NCBI RefSeq assembly: GCF_039729145.1
Contig: NZ_CP155793.1
Coordinates: 558,001 to 622,000 of the forward strand
Origin: Microbacterium sp. SY138
Lineage (GTDB): Bacteria > Actinomycetota > Actinomycetes > Actinomycetales > Microbacteriaceae
Direction: 5' to 3'
DNA length: 64,000 bases
Part shown: positions 59,437 to 64,000 of the stretch, in pieces
How positions within the stretch are numbered: the first letter of the stretch is position 1
Layout: each line of letters begins with the position of its first letter
Translations under genes and position numbers: made by a program
The notes under the pieces: model-generated
What the model saw: the letters and a program-made list of their open reading frames with translations, nothing else
What the model was told of the DNA's origin: nothing
Database searches by the model: none

Positions 59437-60248
59437 GGCCGGGACTCATCGTCTCGACCGGATCCGCGACGCATCCGGGGCTTCGGCGTGCGCTGAACGA
59501 GGACGCACATCTGGCGGCCGCTCCGATCTTCCTGGTCGCCGACGGAATGGGTGGCCACGAGGCCGGAGAGCGCGCGAGCGCCGCCGTGATCGCCGAGTTC
59601 GCGCGGTACATCGGACGTTCGGCGCTCGTGCTCGACGATGTCCGCCACGCGCTGTCGCTCTCGAGGGAGAGCGTGGAGGAGCTGTCCACCTCCGGCAACG
59701 GCCGCGCGGGGACCACTCTCAGCGGAGTGGTGATCGCGTCCGTCGACGGCATGGGGTATTGGCTCGCGCTCAACATCGGAGACTCGCGCACCTACCGCTT
59801 CGCCGACGGCGAGCTCGAGCAGATCAGCGTCGACCACTCCGTGGTGCAGGAGCTGATCGAGTCGGGCGAGCTCACGACCGAGGACGCCGTCTCCGATCGA
59901 CGCCGCAACATCATCACCCGGGCCATCGGCGCGAGCAGCACGGGAGACGCCGACTACTGGATGTTCCCCGCAGAACTGGGCGACCGCATCCTGGTGTGCT
60001 CCGACGGACTCACCTCCGAGGTGCCGGACGCGCGCATCCGCGAGGTTCTGAACGCCGAGTCGGATCCGCAGCGGGCCGCTGATGTGCTCGTCGACGAGGC
60101 TGTCAGCGCCGGGGGCAGGGACAACATCACCGTCCTCGTCGTCGATGCCGTCTCCGTCGCCTCACGGCCGGGCACGCTGATGGCCACCGACACGGACATC
60201 GACCAGGACACACGTCCACGAGAAGCCGCAGCAGGAGGGGTTCGCTGA
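59433..60248 (+). CDS. PP2C-family serine/threonine phosphatase
   Basis: The 271-residue protein has the PP2C metal-site motifs: LRRALNEDAH, LVADGMGGHEAGE, DSRTY, ILVCSDGLTSEV and GGRDNITVLVVD, with all core Asp present. It has no membrane helix, so it is a soluble phosphatase presumably opposing the operon's Ser/Thr kinase (PstP-PknB logic). Start GTG 59433 overlaps the previous stop (GTGA); the downstream FHA gene overlaps its stop (TGATG). Confidence 0.95.
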   Translation: MRPGLIVSTGSATHPGLRRALNEDAHLAAAPIFLVADGMGGHEAGERASAAVIAEFARYIGRSALVLDDVRHALSLSRESVEELSTSGNGRAGTTLSGVVIASVDGMGYWLALNIGDSRTYRFADGELEQISVDHSVVQELIESGELTTEDAVSDRRRNIITRAIGASSTGDADYWMFPAELGDRILVCSDGLTSEVPDARIREVLNAESDPQRAADVLVDEAVSAGGRDNITVLVVDAVSVASRPGTLMATDTDIDQDTRPREAAAGGVR

Positions 60249-61498
60249 TGCAGACCATCTACCGACCGGGACAGTGGTACCTGATCGTCATCCCGGGAGC
60301 GCTCGTCGCGCTGCCCCCCGACGTCCCGGGCGATGTCGTCGCGCGGCTGTGGGAGCGGATGCCGGAGGAGAAGACGCTCGCGACGGTCGTCGATGTGCTC
60401 ACCGCACACGCGGGAGGCTCGTTCACGTCGCTGCCGTCCTTCGTCGCCGCCGTCGCCGAAGGCGCCGATGTGCGCATCGCCCTGCGAGGCGCGGTCTCCG
60501 CCCAGGTCGCGACCCCGACCGACTCGTTCGAGCTGTCCGGCGCTGAGGTCACGACCTGGAACGAGCGATTCCTCGGCGGTGCGTCGAAGATCGAGATCAC
60601 CGTCGAGGCCCCGACCGACGCCGACGGCCTGCCCGTGCAGAGCGGCATCGTGCGTGCCGCGGCCGTGAGCGCCGAGCTCGAGCCGAGCGACGCCGATCCG
60701 CTCACCTCCGTGCTCGGGCCGTCGCCCGTGGTCGGCGCCGTGCTCTCGGAACCGGCTCTGCCCGAGGCCGTCGCCGCCGAGCCGGTCGTGCCGGAGCCCG
60801 AAGCGGAGCCCGAGCCCGCACCCGAGCCGGAGCCCGCACCCGAGCCGGAGCCCGCACTCGAGCCGGTCGTGCCGGAGCCCGAGGCCGAGGAGCCGCTTCC
60901 CCTCATCGAAGACGCCTTCCTGCCGCCCACGGAGGTGACGCTCGCGCCACCGGTCGACGACGACTTCGACCAGCTGTGGGGTGCCACCGTGCACTCGGTC
61001 GGCGGGGCGGCACCGGTGGTGCCGGTCCCCGTCGAGGGCGACCACGACGGCGCCACCGTCTCGGCAGCGGACCTCCGTGCTCTCCGCCAGCAGCCGCCGG
61101 TCGCGAACGACGCGCCGACGGAGGTGCTCGATGTGGCGCCGGCACCGGCCGTGGCCTCGGTCGGCCGCATCCGGCTCTCCACCGGTCAGGTGGCCGCCCT
61201 CGACCGCACCGTGATCATCGGGCGCCGGCCGCGGTCGACACGTGCGAGCGGGGCGAACCTCCCGCACCTGATCGCCGTCGAGAGCCCCCAGCAGGACATC
61301 TCACGCAGCCATCTCGAGGTCAGGCCGGAGGGCGACACCGTGGTGGTCATCGACCTGCACACCACCAACGGGTCCACGCTCCTGCGCCCGGGCGCCGACC
61401 CCGTGCGGTTGCACCCCGGGGAGCAGACGCTGGTGCTCTCCGGCGATGTCGTCGACCTCGGCGACGGCGTGACCGTCGCCTTCGAGGATCTCCCGTGA
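60248..61498 (+). CDS. FHA-domain protein with Pro/Glu repeat linker
   Basis: The 416-residue protein has a ~130-residue N-terminal domain of unknown family (MQTIYRPGQWYLIVIPGALVALPPDVP...). A Glu/Pro/Ala linker with EPEPAPEPEPAPEPE units (~190-225) follows, then an acidic stretch and a C-terminal FHA domain (IIGRRPRS..., DISRSHLEV, HTTNGSTLL). No membrane helix is present. It is probably a soluble phosphothreonine-binding adaptor for the kinase; the N-terminal domain may be the effector or partner-binding part. ATG 60248. Confidence 0.88.
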   Translation: MQTIYRPGQWYLIVIPGALVALPPDVPGDVVARLWERMPEEKTLATVVDVLTAHAGGSFTSLPSFVAAVAEGADVRIALRGAVSAQVATPTDSFELSGAEVTTWNERFLGGASKIEITVEAPTDADGLPVQSGIVRAAAVSAELEPSDADPLTSVLGPSPVVGAVLSEPALPEAVAAEPVVPEPEAEPEPAPEPEPAPEPEPALEPVVPEPEAEEPLPLIEDAFLPPTEVTLAPPVDDDFDQLWGATVHSVGGAAPVVPVPVEGDHDGATVSAADLRALRQQPPVANDAPTEVLDVAPAPAVASVGRIRLSTGQVAALDRTVIIGRRPRSTRASGANLPHLIAVESPQQDISRSHLEVRPEGDTVVVIDLHTTNGSTLLRPGADPVRLHPGEQTLVLSGDVVDLGDGVTVAFEDLP

Positions 61499-63123
61499 CG
61501 CGTCGCCCGTCGCCGCCGCCGGATCTTCCCGGCTTCACCTATGTGGAGCCGTTGGGCACCGGTGGCTTCGCCGACGTGTTCCTCTACGAGCAGGAGATGC
61601 CTCGCCGCCGCGTCGCGGTGAAGGTCCTGCTCGCCGATCGCATCTCGAGCGGCGCCGCGCAGGAGTTCGCCGATGAGGCGAACGTCATGGCCATGCTCTC
61701 GACGCACCCCGCGATCGTCACGATCTACCAGGCCGGGGTCGCCGGCGACGGGCGCCCCTATCTGGTGATGGAGTACTGCCCGCGGCCGAACCTCCAGCTG
61801 CGCGCACGGAAGGACCCGTTCTCCGTCGCCGAGGCTCTCCGGGTCGGCGTGCAGGTGGCCGGCGCTGTCGAGACGGCGCACCGCGCAGGCGTGCTGCACC
61901 GCGACATCAAGCCCGCCAACATCCTCGTCACCGAGTACAACCGGCCGGCGCTCACCGATTTCGGCATCGCGTCGACGACGGGCGCGACGGGTGAGGCGTC
62001 GGGCATGTCGATCCCGTGGTCGCCACCGGAGTCGTTCGCCGAGCCGCCCCAGAGCGGGCCGCGCACGGACGTGTGGGCGCTGGGGGCGACGCTGTACACC
62101 CTGCTCGCCGGACGATCACCGTTCGAGCGCCCCGGGGAACGGAACTCCAGTGCCGACCTCATCGAGCGCATCGAGCGCGCCGCCCTGCCGTCTCTGAAGC
62201 GGCCGGACTCCCCGGAGAGCCTGCAACGACTCCTCGAGCGCTCGATGGCGAAGAATCCCGACGATCGCTTCCCGAGCGCCGTGGCGTTCGCGCGAGCGCT
62301 GCAGAAGGTGCAGATCGAGCTCTCCCACTCGGTGACCCCGATCGACATCGTCGACGATCACCCGCCGGCGGAAGACCTCGACGACGACGGCGACGGTCTC
62401 ACCCGGGTGCGGGAGATCGTCAGCATCGATCCCGACATGGCCTCGTTCACCCGCCCGTCGGCGACGACGCAGCGGAAGGAGCCTCCGGCCGCGCTGCAGG
62501 GGGTGCCGCGCTTCGACGCGCCGGTCGCCCAGGAAGCGGCGGTCGAGCAGACGCAGCTGCGCACGCCGTCTCCCGTTGCTGCACCTCCGACCGTGCCGGG
62601 CGCCGACGACCGGACCATCGCCCGTGCGCCGATGGTCGTGGCCCCGGACGCCGCCGTGCCGCTGACGATGGTTCCCGGAGTCCCCGTCGAGGCCCCGGTC
62701 GCACCCGAGCCGCCCCGCAGTCGGAAGGGGCTGTGGATCACCCTCGCCGCCGCGGGAGTCGTGCTCGTGATCGGCGGCATCGTCGGACTCAACCTCCTGG
62801 TCGCGGGTATCGCGCCCGAACCGCAGGAGACCGCGGAAGCCGTCGATCCGAAGGACGTCGGAACGGACGTGGTGCCGAAGGTGACGGAGCTCGCCGGGAC
62901 GCGACAGGGCGAACAGGTGGTCTTCACCTGGACGAACCCGAGCCCGCTCGACGGCGATTCATACATCTGGACCCCGGTGGCGGTCTCGGGCGAGGTCGAT
63001 CCCCAGCAGACGCCGGATCCGACCGCCACGGTGCCCGCCGCGGCGGGGACCGTCTGCATCGACGTGATGCTGCGACGCGACGACGGGCGCGCGTCCGAGA
63101 CCGTGCGGGGGTGCGTGGAGTGA
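61495..63123 (+). CDS. Transmembrane serine/threonine protein kinase (PknB-like)
   Basis: The 542-residue protein has an N-terminal kinase domain with the glycine loop LGTGGFADVFL, catalytic Lys in VAVKVLL, HRDIKPANIL, DFG in LTDFGIAS, and an SGMSIPWSPPES activation/P+1 segment. It continues with a Thr/Pro-rich juxtamembrane linker, one membrane helix at about residues 410-432 (GLWITLAAAGVVLVIGGIVG) and a ~110-residue outside domain that looks FN3-like. PASTA repeats are absent, so the external ligand differs from muropeptide-sensing PknB. Start GTG 61495 overlaps the FHA stop. Likely substrates are the FHA partners encoded around it. Confidence 0.95.
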   Translation: MTRRPSPPPDLPGFTYVEPLGTGGFADVFLYEQEMPRRRVAVKVLLADRISSGAAQEFADEANVMAMLSTHPAIVTIYQAGVAGDGRPYLVMEYCPRPNLQLRARKDPFSVAEALRVGVQVAGAVETAHRAGVLHRDIKPANILVTEYNRPALTDFGIASTTGATGEASGMSIPWSPPESFAEPPQSGPRTDVWALGATLYTLLAGRSPFERPGERNSSADLIERIERAALPSLKRPDSPESLQRLLERSMAKNPDDRFPSAVAFARALQKVQIELSHSVTPIDIVDDHPPAEDLDDDGDGLTRVREIVSIDPDMASFTRPSATTQRKEPPAALQGVPRFDAPVAQEAAVEQTQLRTPSPVAAPPTVPGADDRTIARAPMVVAPDAAVPLTMVPGVPVEAPVAPEPPRSRKGLWITLAAAGVVLVIGGIVGLNLLVAGIAPEPQETAEAVDPKDVGTDVVPKVTELAGTRQGEQVVFTWTNPSPLDGDSYIWTPVAVSGEVDPQQTPDPTATVPAAAGTVCIDVMLRRDDGRASETVRGCVE

Positions 63124-63848
63124 GTGGTGAAGGCGGCGTGACCGTCGAGTTCGCGGGGGAGTACTTCCCGATCCGTCGGGGCGGGCGGTTCATCGTCGGG
63201 CGCGAGGGAGATCTCGAGCTCGACGACAACCTGTTCCTGCACCGGCACTTTCTGGAGATCACCGACGCCGACGGGTTGTGGTGGCTGTCGAACGTCGGCA
63301 CGCGACTCACGGCGACCGTGACCGATTCGGCCGGTGGCGTGCAGGCCTGGCTCGCTCCCGGTGCCCGCCTTCCGCTGGTCTTCGAGACCACGACCATCGT
63401 GTTCAGCGCGGGACCGACGACCTACGAACTCACCTTGCATGCGGCGGAGCCGACGTTCCGTGCGACCAGGCGCGAGCACGACGACGGGGGTGCCTCCACG
63501 ATCGGCGACGTCCCGTTGACCCTCAGCCAGAAGCTCCTCATCCTCGCGCTGGCGGAGCCGCAGTTGCGCAGGGACGGTACGGGTATGAGCGAGATCCCGA
63601 CGTCGGCGAAGGCCGCGGAGCGCCTCGGCTGGACCGTCACCCGCTTCAACCGCAAGCTCGACAACGTGTGCGACAAGTTCGACCGGATCGGTGTGCCCGG
63701 AATGCGCGGCGGACAACGCAGCTTCGCGACCAACAGACGTGCGCGCCTGGTGGAGCACGTGATCGCGTCGCGACTGGTCGGCAAGAGCGACCTGCCGTTG
63801 CTCGACACCGCGCACGCCGTCGACGAGGTCGAGGGAGAGCAGGAGTGA
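63120..63848 (+). CDS. FHA-domain protein with C-terminal helix-turn-helix region
   Basis: The 242-residue protein has an N-terminal FHA-like domain (FIVGREGDLELDDNLFLHRHFLEI; the Ser-x-x-His of canonical FHA reads LHRHF). A C-terminal ~85 residues form a helical region, LSQKLLILALAEPQLRRDG...SAKAAERLGWTVTRFNRKLDNVCDKF, that looks like a winged-helix DNA-binding domain. It could turn phosphorylation into transcription control. Start GTG 63120 overlaps the kinase stop; its stop overlaps the next gene. The FHA call is firm; the DNA-binding call is moderate. Confidence 0.82.
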   Translation: MSGEGGVTVEFAGEYFPIRRGGRFIVGREGDLELDDNLFLHRHFLEITDADGLWWLSNVGTRLTATVTDSAGGVQAWLAPGARLPLVFETTTIVFSAGPTTYELTLHAAEPTFRATRREHDDGGASTIGDVPLTLSQKLLILALAEPQLRRDGTGMSEIPTSAKAAERLGWTVTRFNRKLDNVCDKFDRIGVPGMRGGQRSFATNRRARLVEHVIASRLVGKSDLPLLDTAHAVDEVEGEQE

Positions 63849-64000
63849 TCTGGGAGATCGACGACCACGCTCCCGAGGTCGAAGGGCTCGACGCGCACGG
63901 ACGCCCGGATCCTGCGTACGCGGAGGCCCTCGGTCTCCGCACAGCAGGGCGAGGGCCGCGCGTGCTCGCCGCGCTGATCGAGTGGGCGGTGGCCGTGCTC
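63845..64000 (+). CDS. Start of the next operon gene, possibly an RDD-type membrane protein (truncated by window end)
   Basis: GTG 63845 overlaps the previous stop (GTGA). The 52 visible residues are acidic (IWEIDDHAPEVEGLDAHGRPDPAY) and then reach RGPRVLAALIEWAVAVL, which resembles the first helix of RDD proteins (R-x-x-A-x-L-I-D/E-W). Too little is present for a firm family call. It shows that the operon continues beyond the window. Confidence 0.5.
   Translation, partial: MIWEIDDHAPEVEGLDAHGRPDPAYAEALGLRTAGRGPRVLAALIEWAVAVL

Overview
The window reads as chromosome of a high-GC actinobacterium, most likely Microbacterium or a close relative in the Microbacteriaceae (an inference from family content, not from a marker gene). 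Reasons are the strong G/C bias at third codon positions, frequent GTG starts, many ATGA/GTGA stop-start overlaps, a 13E12-type HNH gene, an LAxTG-type sortase signal, and an FN3/MoxR/DUF58/transglutaminase/Ser-Thr kinase operon of actinobacterial type. No rRNA, tRNA, CRISPR array, phage or insertion sequence was seen. Genes are dense and no gap between called genes exceeds 300 bases.

Layout. 1-12.6 kb is mostly housekeeping and accessory: the 3' half of an RND efflux pump, an aldose-1-epimerase-like protein, a DEAD-box helicase with a long structured leader and a disordered Arg/Asp/Gly-rich N-terminus, a small zinc-finger-like protein, a YaeQ-family protein, an Rv2578c-type radical SAM protein, an exported VanY-type peptidase, an acyl-CoA dehydrogenase, a serine hydrolase, and a 13E12/HNH gene behind an SOS-like palindrome. 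12.7-17.3 kb (minus strand) is an ECF transporter module (two YkoE-like S components, EcfT, fused EcfA) with a siderophore-interacting flavoprotein; a DtxR/IdeR-like iron box lies over its main promoter. 17.4-20.7 kb is a secreted subtilisin-like protease.

20.9-27.2 kb is a monocarboxylate-uptake and sensing block: CstA, its small YbdD partner, a LytS-type kinase, a LytTR regulator, DUF485 and a sodium:solute symporter. Then come pirin and GNAT genes, RecQ, and a divergent sugar locus in which a double-headed TetR protein faces an MFS transporter and a GH3 glycosidase across two operator-like palindromes. 35.5-42.8 kb encodes a 1733-residue LATTG-anchored surface protein with seven near-identical Ig-like repeats and an Ala/Ser/Asp-rich stalk, followed by a DUF5819/HTTM membrane pair. 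43-47.3 kb holds an acyl-CoA oxidase, an NTF2-like protein, a zinc alcohol dehydrogenase and Tag DNA glycosylase.

47.4-64 kb is one continuous overlapping operon running off the window: a 2029-residue Ig/FN3 surface protein, MoxR ATPase, DUF58, a transglutaminase-like membrane protein that has lost its catalytic Cys and Asp, an RDD-FHA protein, PP2C phosphatase, FHA protein, transmembrane Ser/Thr kinase, FHA-winged-helix protein and a further gene. It resembles the bifidobacterial PFNA cluster, extended by a complete phospho-signalling set, and is the best candidate here for an incompletely described system.
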